DNA of 64,000 bases from Seohaeicola saemankumensis (GTDB lineage Bacteria > Pseudomonadota > Alphaproteobacteria > Rhodobacterales > Rhodobacteraceae). The stretch covers positions 186,001 through 250,000 of the forward strand of contig NZ_JAIUZI010000003.1 in assembly GCF_020171285.1 (NCBI RefSeq). The letters are read 5' to 3'. The translations under genes were made by a program, and so were the position numbers. Numbering within the stretch: position 1 is the stretch's first letter; every line of letters starts with the position of its first letter. Shown here one piece after another: positions 56,455 to 64,000 of this stretch. The notes below the pieces were generated by a model. The model saw nothing but the letters and a program-made list of their open reading frames with translations, ran no database searches and was not told where the DNA came from.

Positions 56455-56963
56455 GGGGTGCCGTCCCTCAGTTTGACATAGGCCCGACGCATATCCGCAT
56501 CCATCATCGCTTCCAACACCTGTTTGAACCCGGCGACCGCCTCTGGCCCGGCCTCCTTGTAGGCGGTGCGCATCCGCGCGCGCTGGGCATCCGAAAGCTG
56601 CGCCTCCAGCGCCTGACCGGCTTCGGTCAGGTGCAGGTGGCGTTCGCGCTTGTCCAGCTTGCCAACCCGGCTTTCCACCAGCCCGTCGGCGATCAGCGTC
56701 CGCAGCACGCGGTTCAGCGATTGCTTGGTGACGCCCAGAATGGCCAGCAGGTTGTTCACCGTCGTGCCCGGCGCCCGGTTGATGAAGTGAATCGCGCGGT
56801 GATGCGCCCGGCCATAGGACATGTCGGCCAGGATCCGGTCGGGATCGGCGGTAAAGCCGCGATAGGCAAAGAACATCGCCTCGATCCCCTGCCTGAGCTG
56901 TTCATCGGTCAGAAAAAGCAGGCTTTCGCCGCCGTATACCTGCGCTGCGCGACTGTCAGACAT
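56451..56963 (-). CDS. petP: MarR-family regulator, PetP-like
   Basis: The 170-residue protein is a winged-helix MarR regulator: a dimerisation helix at each end and GTTVNNLLAILGVTKQSLNRVLRT (from about residue 65) followed by the wing GLVESRVGKLDKRERHLHLT. Its length and operon with a PetR-like response regulator fit PetP of Rhodobacter. The overlap with petR is ATGA. The ligand is unknown. Confidence 0.8.
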   Translation of the reverse strand: MSDSRAAQVYGGESLLFLTDEQLRQGIEAMFFAYRGFTADPDRILADMSYGRAHHRAIHFINRAPGTTVNNLLAILGVTKQSLNRVLRTLIADGLVESRVGKLDKRERHLHLTEAGQALEAQLSDAQRARMRTAYKEAGPEAVAGFKQVLEAMMDADMRRAYVKLRDGTP

Positions 56964-57119
56964 GTGCCCCTCGCTCCCTGTTTTGATCAGTTTACGTCAG
57001 CCTTGTTGACATTCCAAGAGCGAAGCGGTATCGAATCGCAGTTTTGACGCAACTTTATGTCCGTAGCGGCCCTAAGTTGCGCAATAAATGCAAAGCGCTC
57101 ATGTACAGGAGGATGCGCA

Positions 57120-57986
57120 ATGTCGGGTTATGATGATCGTGATGGTCTGATCTGGTTGGATGGCAAGCTGGTCGACTGGCGCAGCGCAAACGTACATATT
57201 CTGACCCACGGCCTGCATTACGCCAGCTCCGTTTTCGAGGGCGAACGCTGCTACAACGGCAAGATCTTCAAGAGCCGCGAACATTCGGAACGCCTGCGGC
57301 GGTCGGCCGAATGGCTGGATTTCGAGATCCCCTACAGCGTCGATGAAATCGAGGCCGCGAAATACGAGATGCTCAAGGCCAACGGCTGGACCGACGCCTA
57401 TGTGCGCGCCGTCGCCTGGCGCGGCGCGGGCGAAGACATGGGTGTCTCAGCCGCCCGCAACCCGGTGCGTCTGGCCATCGCCGGATGGGAATGGGGCAAC
57501 TATTACGGCGACGCCAAGATGAAGGGCGCCAAGCTGGACATTTCCAAGTGGAAACGCCCCAGCCCGGAAACCATCCCCGTGCACGCCAAGGCCGCCGGTC
57601 TCTATATGATCTGCACCATGTCCAAACACGCGGCCGAAGCCAAGGGCTGTTCCGACGCGCTGTTCATGGATTACCGCGGCTACGTGGCCGAGGCGACCGG
57701 CGCCAACATCTTCTTTGTCAAGGACGGCGAGGTGCACACGCCCAAGCCCGACTGTTTCCTGAACGGGCTGACCCGCCAGACCGTGATCGGCATGCTCGAA
57801 GACCGCCAGATCAAGGTGCACGAGCGTCACATCATGCCCGAAGAGCTGGAAAGCTTTGAACAGTGCTGGCTGACCGGCACCGCAGCCGAGGTCACGCCGG
57901 TGGGCCAGATCGGCGACTATACCTTCGAGGTCGGCGCGCTGACCCGGCAGATCGCCGAGGATTACGAGAAGCTGGTCCGCGCATAA
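57120..57986 (+). CDS. ilvE: Branched-chain amino acid aminotransferase
   Basis: IlvE makes or breaks leucine, isoleucine and valine by transamination. The 288 residues (start at 57120, after AGGAGG at seven bases) are a class IV PLP enzyme with LTHGLHYASSVFEGERCYNG, YVRAVAWRG, the PLP Lys in VHAKAAGLYMICT, and GTAAEVTPVGQIGDYTF. An upstream in-frame ATG at 57057 is ignored. A strong terminator follows. Confidence 0.93.
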   Translation: MSGYDDRDGLIWLDGKLVDWRSANVHILTHGLHYASSVFEGERCYNGKIFKSREHSERLRRSAEWLDFEIPYSVDEIEAAKYEMLKANGWTDAYVRAVAWRGAGEDMGVSAARNPVRLAIAGWEWGNYYGDAKMKGAKLDISKWKRPSPETIPVHAKAAGLYMICTMSKHAAEAKGCSDALFMDYRGYVAEATGANIFFVKDGEVHTPKPDCFLNGLTRQTVIGMLEDRQIKVHERHIMPEELESFEQCWLTGTAAEVTPVGQIGDYTFEVGALTRQIAEDYEKLVRA

Positions 57987-58010
57987 GCCGACCGGTCAGG
58001 ATTAAAGCAA

Positions 58011-58039
58011 ACGGCGCGGGGAATTCCCGCGCCGTTTTT
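58011..58039 (+). terminator. Rho-independent terminator of ilvE
   Basis: ACGGCGCGGG pairs perfectly with CCCGCGCCGT around GAATT and is followed by TTTT, 25 bases after the ilvE stop. The ohr stop lies just to the right, so it may also serve the convergent ohr transcript weakly. Confidence 0.88.
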
Positions 58040-58043
58040 CGTT

Positions 58044-58472
58044 TCAGACCAGCGTCACGGTGACGTCGATGTTGCCGCGCACGGCGTTGGAATAAGGGCA
58101 GACCTTGTGCGCAAAATCGATCAGCCGCTGCGCCTCGGCGCGGTCGACGCCGGGAACGGTCACCTCCAGCGTCACCGCCAGGCCAAAGCCCATGTCCTCG
58201 CGCGGGCCGATTGATACGGCGGCGCTGACCTCGGCATCGGCGGGGGTCTTCGGCAGCGTCTTGTCCAGCCGGGGGGCGTGGTTCATCGCGCTGAGAAAGC
58301 AACCGGCGTAACCGGCGGCAAACAGCTGTTCGGGGTTGTTGCCCTTGCCGCTGCCGCCCAGCGCCACGGGCGTGGCCAGCGCGATCTCCAGCGGGTTTTC
58401 CGCGATCCGGGCGGCGCCGTCGCGGCCCCCGGTTGCTGTGGCGTGGGCGGTATAGGCGGGGGTGATTTTCAT
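58044..58472 (-). CDS. ohr: Organic hydroperoxide resistance protein Ohr
   Basis: Ohr is a lipoyl-dependent thiol peroxidase that detoxifies organic hydroperoxides. The 142 residues (start at 58472, after GGAGA) show GGRDG with the active-site Arg, LFAAGYAGCFLSAM with peroxidatic Cys58, and HKVCPYSNAVRGNIDV with the resolving Cys. Divergent from ohrR with operator-like palindromes between them, the classic arrangement. Confidence 0.96.
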   Translation of the reverse strand: MKITPAYTAHATATGGRDGAARIAENPLEIALATPVALGGSGKGNNPEQLFAAGYAGCFLSAMNHAPRLDKTLPKTPADAEVSAAVSIGPREDMGFGLAVTLEVTVPGVDRAEAQRLIDFAHKVCPYSNAVRGNIDVTVTLV

Positions 58473-58487
58473 GGCGGTCTCCAAAAG

Positions 58488-58577
58488 AATCGTAAGCGAT
58501 TAGATCGTGTACGATTTAAATAGCTGCGCTAGCACGATTTGCAACCCCTTGCGATTAGATCGCGCACGATTAAATAT
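58488..58577. promoter_or_regulatory. ohr-ohrR control region with twin OhrR-type palindromes
   Basis: Two near-identical blocks lie between the genes. Each is GCGATTAGATCG followed by the palindrome: ATCGTGTACGAT at 58504-58515 and ATCGCGCACGAT at 58559-58570, and each then runs into AAAT. A further dyad AATCGTAAGCGATT lies at 58488-58501 near ohr, and a half-site GCACGATTT at 58532-58540. OhrR binding is inferred from the gene pair. Confidence 0.75.
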
Positions 58578-59048
58578 ATGCATATGTCCCGATACGTCGA
58601 ATCCCCCGCCGAAATGCTGTGTTTCTCGCTCTATGCCGCCGATCATGCGATGGGGCGGGTGTATCGCCCTTTGTTAGAGCCTTTTGGCCTGACCTATCCG
58701 CAATACATCGTGCTGATGGAACTGGCCGACCAGACCCTGCCCCTGCGCGCGCTGGGTGCGGCGGTGGGGCTGGAATCCAACACGCTGACGCCGTTGCTGA
58801 AACGGATGCAGGCGGGCGGTCTGGTGGAACGGCGGCGAAATCCCGAGGACGAGCGCGCGCTGATGGTCTCGCTCACCGACAAGGGCCGCGCCCTGCGCGA
58901 GGAAACCAAGAGCATCCAGGCCTGCGTGTTCGAGGCGACCGGTCTGCCGCTGGCAGAACTGGCGGCACTGCGCGACAAGATCAACCAGTTGCGCGGCAAC
59001 CTCCAGCGCAGTCTGGACCCAAAAAAAGATCCGGCAAAAACGCCGTAA
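58578..59048 (+). CDS. ohrR: Organic hydroperoxide sensor OhrR (MarR family)
   Basis: OhrR represses ohr until a Cys is oxidised by hydroperoxide. The 156 residues (start 58578; 58584 is an alternative) have the reactive Cys15 in MLCFSLYAADHA, GLTYPQYIVLMEL, the recognition region LGAAVGLESNTLTPLLKRM and the wing RRNPEDERALMVSLT. There is no ribosome site before either ATG and one palindrome ends eight bases upstream, so the transcript may be nearly leaderless. Confidence 0.93.
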   Translation: MHMSRYVESPAEMLCFSLYAADHAMGRVYRPLLEPFGLTYPQYIVLMELADQTLPLRALGAAVGLESNTLTPLLKRMQAGGLVERRRNPEDERALMVSLTDKGRALREETKSIQACVFEATGLPLAELAALRDKINQLRGNLQRSLDPKKDPAKTP

Positions 59049-59056
59049 TAGTGCCG

Positions 59057-60217
59057 TTATTGCAAGGATCCGCCCAACCGCTCCAGCATGTCCAGACAGG
59101 CGGACAGCTGGTCGAGGCTGATAAATTCATCCGGTTTATGCGCCTGATCAATCGACCCCGGCCCGCAGACCACCACCGACATGCCCATCTGCTGGAACAG
59201 CCCGGCCTCGGTGCCAAAGGGGACCACATCGGCGCCATTCGCGCCCACCAGCCCGGTCACCAGATCGCGGGCGGCGTTGTCGTCCATCACCTCCAGCCCG
59301 GCGACCTCTCCGATCACCTCTGTCTCGATGCTGGCCTCGGGGCAGATCGCGCGCATCGCGGGCAGCAGGTCGTGATGCACATAGGCGCCGATGGCGTCGT
59401 TGACAAAAACCCGGTCGCCATCCTGCACCGGGCGCATTTCCCAATCGACCTCGGCCTTGCCCGCGATCACGTTATGCGCCACGCCGCCGGCCACACGGCC
59501 GACGTTGATCGTGGTCCAGGGCGGCTCAAACGGGCTGTCCTGCGGCGCGCGGACCATCAGGTCGCCGCGCAGATCCATGAGCCGGGTGACATAGCGCACC
59601 GCGTATTCCGCCGCGTTCACCCCGCGTTCGGGCGCCGATCCGTGGCCCTCCAGCCCGGAAAACCGCACCGTATATTCGCAACAGCCCTTGTGCCCCTCGA
59701 TCACCCGCATGCTGGTCGGCTCGCCAATGATCGCCATTGCCGGACGGATGCCGCGCCGCTGCAGTTCCGGCACCAGCGCCCGCGCACCCAGGCACCCGAC
59801 CTCTTCGTCATAGGTAAAGGCGAAATGCAGCGGCCGGCGCAGCGGCAGTTGCGCGTATCGCTCGGCCATCACCGTGGCGGCTGCGATGAACCCCTTCATG
59901 TCACAGGTGCCGCGCCCGTAAAACAGCCCGCCGTCCTCGCGCAGGTCAAATGGGTCGCTGGACCAGTCCTGATCGGTGACCGGCACCACGTCTGTATGCC
60001 CCGACAGCACGATGCCGCCGTCGCCCTCGGGCCCCAGCGTGGCGAACAGGTTGGCCTTGGTCCCGGTGGCGTCCTGAAACAGATCAACCCGCGCCCCGGC
60101 GCGGCCCAGTCGGTCGGCCAGTTCGGCGATCATCTCGAGATTGCTGTCGGCCGACACCGTGGGATAGGAAATCAGCCGCTGCAGCAGGCTGACGGTATCG
60201 GCCAGCTGCCCGGTCAT
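59057..60217 (-). CDS. argE: Acetylornithine deacetylase-like M20 hydrolase
   Basis: The M20 metallopeptidase family includes ArgE, which removes acetyl from N-acetylornithine. The 386 residues carry metal-binding VLSGHTDVVPVT, GRGTCDMKGFIAAA, and YDEEVGCLGA with catalytic Glu, then IGEPTSMRVIEGHKGCCEY and the dimerisation domain. The best family match is ArgE, but the ATGA overlap with a DoeA-like gene raises the possibility of deacetylating an acetylated diamine. Confidence 0.85.
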   Translation of the reverse strand: MTGQLADTVSLLQRLISYPTVSADSNLEMIAELADRLGRAGARVDLFQDATGTKANLFATLGPEGDGGIVLSGHTDVVPVTDQDWSSDPFDLREDGGLFYGRGTCDMKGFIAAATVMAERYAQLPLRRPLHFAFTYDEEVGCLGARALVPELQRRGIRPAMAIIGEPTSMRVIEGHKGCCEYTVRFSGLEGHGSAPERGVNAAEYAVRYVTRLMDLRGDLMVRAPQDSPFEPPWTTINVGRVAGGVAHNVIAGKAEVDWEMRPVQDGDRVFVNDAIGAYVHHDLLPAMRAICPEASIETEVIGEVAGLEVMDDNAARDLVTGLVGANGADVVPFGTEAGLFQQMGMSVVVCGPGSIDQAHKPDEFISLDQLSACLDMLERLGGSLQ

Positions 60218-61398
60218 GGCTTTACAAACAGCTGCCGGGGCCGGTTACAGAAGGTCTCCGCCGGGCCGCTGTCGCGGATCAGGATGCTTTCGGTGATCTC
60301 AAGCCCCCAGTCGGTCATCCACAGCCCCGGCATGAAATGGAACGTCATGCCGGGTTCCAGCACCGTCTGATCCTCGGACCGCAGCGAAATCGTCCGCTCG
60401 CCCCAGTCCGGCGGATAGCTCAGCCCGATCGGATAGCCGCAGCGCGCGCCGCGTTCGATGCCGGCCCGTTCCAGCGGTGCCGCCAGCGCATTGGCGATGT
60501 CGCAGGCCCGGTTGCCGGGGCGCGCGGCGTCCAGCCCGGCCTCCAGCCCCTCGACTAGCGCCGCCTCGGCGCGTTTCAGGAAATCGGGCGGCGTACCCAG
60601 AAACACCGTCCGGCAGAACGGCGCGTGATACCGCCGGTAACAGCCCGAGATCTCGAAAAACGTCGCCTCACCGCTGGCAAAAGGGCGCCCGTCCCATGTC
60701 AGGTGCGGCGCGGCTGCATCGCTGCCCGACGGCAACAGCGGCACGATGGCGGCGTAATCACCCCAGTCGTCGCCCACCCCGCGCACCCCGTCGCGCAGAA
60801 TCTCGGCGACGATCTCGTTTTTCGGCACGCCCGGCTCGACCCGCTCCAGCACCCCGTCGACGATCTTTTCGGAAATCGCCGCCGCCTTGCGCATGAACCC
60901 GATCTCGGCCTCCGACTTCACCGCGCGCTGCCAGTTGACCAGCGCGGTGGCATCCTGCCAGGCCACGCCGGGCATTTCGCTGCGCAGCACCTCCATCGCC
61001 TTGGCCGAGAAATAGTAGTTGTCCATCTCGACCCCGATCCGCGCCTTTTCCAGCCCGAGGTCGCGCAGGTGCTTGGCCAGATCCTGCATCGGGTGGCGCT
61101 CGGTCGATTGCACGTAGGGGTCGGCATAGCCCCGCACCCGGTCGGGCGCCATCCAAACAGTGCGCAGCGCGCCGTTGGTGTCCTGGTTGCGGCCCCACCA
61201 GATCGGGTCGGCATCGGGCAGGACGATCACCCCCTGGTGCACGTAGAAGGACCAGCCGTCATACCCCGTCAGCCAGGCCTGGTTCGACGGGTCGGTCACA
61301 AACAGCGCGTCCACCCCCCGCGCGGCCATTTCGGCGCGTGTCTTGGCCAGGCGGCGGTCATATTCGGCGCCGGAAAACGGTAGGTTGGCTGCGGGCAT
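60214..61398 (-). CDS. doeA: M24-family hydrolase, ectoine hydrolase (DoeA/EutD)-like
   Basis: The 394-residue protein is a Xaa-Pro aminopeptidase-fold enzyme. Segments such as DPSNQAWLTGYDGWSFYVHQ, VQSTERHPMQDLAKHL, IGVEMDNYYFSAKAMEVL and GLSYPPDWGERTISLR match, as far as I recall, ectoine hydrolase DoeA, which opens the ectoine ring to acetyl-diaminobutyrate. Length also agrees. The usual DoeB partner is replaced here by an ArgE-like enzyme. Substrate is inferred. Confidence 0.75.
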   Translation of the reverse strand: MPAANLPFSGAEYDRRLAKTRAEMAARGVDALFVTDPSNQAWLTGYDGWSFYVHQGVIVLPDADPIWWGRNQDTNGALRTVWMAPDRVRGYADPYVQSTERHPMQDLAKHLRDLGLEKARIGVEMDNYYFSAKAMEVLRSEMPGVAWQDATALVNWQRAVKSEAEIGFMRKAAAISEKIVDGVLERVEPGVPKNEIVAEILRDGVRGVGDDWGDYAAIVPLLPSGSDAAAPHLTWDGRPFASGEATFFEISGCYRRYHAPFCRTVFLGTPPDFLKRAEAALVEGLEAGLDAARPGNRACDIANALAAPLERAGIERGARCGYPIGLSYPPDWGERTISLRSEDQTVLEPGMTFHFMPGLWMTDWGLEITESILIRDSGPAETFCNRPRQLFVKP

Positions 61399-61696
61399 TG
61401 GTGTCTCCCTTGCAAGTGGCTGCGGGTCATTTGGACACAGGCAATGCCGGGCGAAAAGGGATTTTTCGAGGTTCTGGGAAGAAAGCCGATTCTTTTTTCA
61501 GCACGGCCACGCGGCAGACTTGTCATTATGTAGTGGTCACCGATTAGGCAGCCACAAATAGAGCGGCCCGAATCTTTTGCGGCTGTCGCAATCGTCTCAT
61601 TAGTGTCGCAAACTGGTTGCACCGAAACGACTTGCGGGTTTTAGTTAAGAGGAAAGCGGCGTCAGACCGCGGATTAAAACCAATGGGGAGCCTGTT
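61399..61696. other. Divergent control gap between doeA-like gene and ABC transporter
   Basis: No gene is seen in this AT-richer gap. It should contain both divergent promoters. TTGTCA at 61521-61526 with an ATTAGG 17 bases on is a weak promoter candidate; no convincing operator or riboswitch was recognised. Confidence 0.4.
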
Positions 61697-62797
<1,101 letters not shown>

Positions 62798-62890
62798 ACG
62801 GCGCCGGGACCCGGCTACCAAAACCCCGGCAACGGAAATCCACTCATGACCGGGGCTTCTGCAAAGAAACTCAACAAGGAGAGTCCAAAT

Positions 62891-63994
62891 ATGAAACTCA
62901 AGACACTGACAGCTTTGGTTGCGACCACGGCGATCTGTGCACCCATGGCATTCGCGGCCGACATGGCCGATGAAATGACCATCGTGAGCTGGGGCGGCGC
63001 CTATTCCAAGTCGCAGCTCAAGGCCTATCACGAGCCCTACATGGAAAAGACCGGCGTCAAGATCATCAACGACGAAAGCTCGGCCGAAGCGGTCGCCAAG
63101 CTGCGCGCGATGAACGAAGCGGGCAACGTGACCTGGGACGTGGTCGACGTGGTGGCCTCGGACGCGCTGCGCCTGTGCGACGAAGGTCTGGCGATGGAAA
63201 TCGACCCGGACGAGCATCTGGCGGCGGCCCCCGACGGCACCTCGGCCGAGGATGACTTTGGCGACATGCTGGTCGGCGACTGCTTCATTCCGCAGATCGT
63301 CTATTCGACCACCTTCGGCTACCGCACCGACCTCGTCGGCGACACCCCGCCGGATGACATCTGCGACGTCTTCGATCTCGAAGCCTATCCCGGCAAGCGG
63401 TCGCTGGAAAAGCGCGCCATCAACAACATGGAATGGGCGCTGCTCTGCGATGGCGTGGCCAAGGAAGACGTCTATGACGTGCTCGGCACCGAAGAAGGCC
63501 AGGAAAAAGCGCTGGCCAAGCTCGACACCATCAAGGACAGCGTGATCTGGTGGTCCGCCGGCGCCGACACCCCGCAGCTGCTCGCCGACGGCGAAGTGGT
63601 CATGGGCTCGACCTACAACGGCCGCCTGTTCAGCGTGATCGAAGAGCAGAACCAGCCCGTCGCCATGCTGTGGGACGCGCAGGTGTTCGATCTGGACGGC
63701 TGGATCATTCCGACCGGCCTGAGCCCCGAGCGTCAGGCCCGTGCGCTGGACTACATCATGTTCGCCACCGACACCCAGCGTCTGGCGGATCAGGCGAAAT
63801 ACATCTCCTACGGTCCGGCCCGCGCCTCCTCGGCGCCGCTGGTCGGTCAGCACGCGGAACTGGGCATCGACATGGCGCCGCACATGCCGACCGATCCCAA
63901 CAACGCCAAGAACACGTTCCTCTATAACTACGAGTTCTGGGCCGACTATCGCGACGACATCGAAGCGAAATTCCAGGCCTGGCTGGCCAAGTAA
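62891..63994 (+). CDS. Periplasmic solute-binding protein (PotD/PotF-like) of the ABC transporter
   Basis: The 367-residue protein has a signal peptide (MKLKTLTALVATTAICAPMAFA) followed by the family start EMTIVSWGGAYSKSQLKAY and a two-lobe binding-protein pattern (WDVVDVVASDALRLCDEG, STTFGYRTDLVGD, MGSTYNGRLFSVIEEQ). The start at 62891 follows AAGGAG at eight bases; an upstream ATG at 62846 would spoil the signal. Similar to putrescine/spermidine-type proteins; the ligand is not known. Confidence 0.93.
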   Translation: MKLKTLTALVATTAICAPMAFAADMADEMTIVSWGGAYSKSQLKAYHEPYMEKTGVKIINDESSAEAVAKLRAMNEAGNVTWDVVDVVASDALRLCDEGLAMEIDPDEHLAAAPDGTSAEDDFGDMLVGDCFIPQIVYSTTFGYRTDLVGDTPPDDICDVFDLEAYPGKRSLEKRAINNMEWALLCDGVAKEDVYDVLGTEEGQEKALAKLDTIKDSVIWWSAGADTPQLLADGEVVMGSTYNGRLFSVIEEQNQPVAMLWDAQVFDLDGWIIPTGLSPERQARALDYIMFATDTQRLADQAKYISYGPARASSAPLVGQHAELGIDMAPHMPTDPNNAKNTFLYNYEFWADYRDDIEAKFQAWLAK

Positions 63995-64000
63995 GCCGGT

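Noticed and set aside
59041..59056. A terminator between the convergent ohrR and argE stops
   Set aside because: Only eight bases separate the two stop codons and no hairpin with a T-run was found there.

Overview
The window reads as DNA of a marine alphaproteobacterium of the Rhodobacterales (Roseobacter group). Supporting signs are the flagellar gene order and its MotE-type accessory gene, tandem Hint-domain proteins, a PetP/PetR-type regulator pair, the xseB-ispA-dxs order, many 4-base ATGA start/stop overlaps, and high GC. No species is assigned. About 60 protein genes, one tRNA-Leu(CAG) and one replication-gene remnant are supported. No rRNA, CRISPR array or complete insertion sequence was seen.

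Region 1 (1-13139) is part of a flagellar gene cluster. On the minus strand, in transcription order, come fliL, a small coiled-coil membrane protein, a motE-like gene, motA, a 775-residue exported protein, a lytic transglycosylase, flhA, fliR and flhB (cut by the window edge). Divergently on the plus strand come fliF, a fliH-like gene, fliN and fliP. Most neighbours are coupled by ATGA or longer overlaps.

The junction (13140-13526) is the most unusual place. Straight after fliP lies the C-terminal end of a plasmid RepC initiator. Sixteen bases after its stop codon is a 16-base palindrome fitting the centromere consensus of repABC plasmids. Hand counts of five 60-base lines on each side give about 59% GC in the flagellar block and about 66% to the right. 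This suggests that the flagellar block travelled on, or was joined through, a repABC replicon.

Region 2 (13.5-25 kb) is an accessory catabolic block: a beta-keto acid cleavage enzyme and a class III aminotransferase divergent from an RpiR regulator; oxyR divergent from katG; a zinc alcohol dehydrogenase plus aldehyde dehydrogenase converging on a MaoC-like hydratase plus MmgE/PrpD pair. A gene-poor, possibly decayed stretch and tRNA-Leu follow.

Region 3 (25.6-54 kb) is mostly core functions: an NDUFA9-like protein, uppP, glutamate synthase (gltD and gltB separated by two small genes), two Hint proteins, mtgA, a glutathione S-transferase, queG, msrAB, an exported glutathione peroxidase, a DMT exporter, an HU protein, the purine salvage pair ade-amn, a small VOC/aldolase/SelW-like group, and the isoprenoid operon (deacetylase)-xseB-ispA-dxs. 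Short structured repeats are scattered between these genes.

Region 4 (54-64 kb) holds a multicopper oxidase, petPR, ilvE, ohr/ohrR with twin operator-like palindromes, and a DoeA-like M24 hydrolase plus ArgE-like deacetylase divergent from a polyamine-type ABC transporter that continues past the right edge. Peroxide and methionine-sulfoxide defence (oxyR-katG, msrAB, gpx, ohr-ohrR) is strongly represented.
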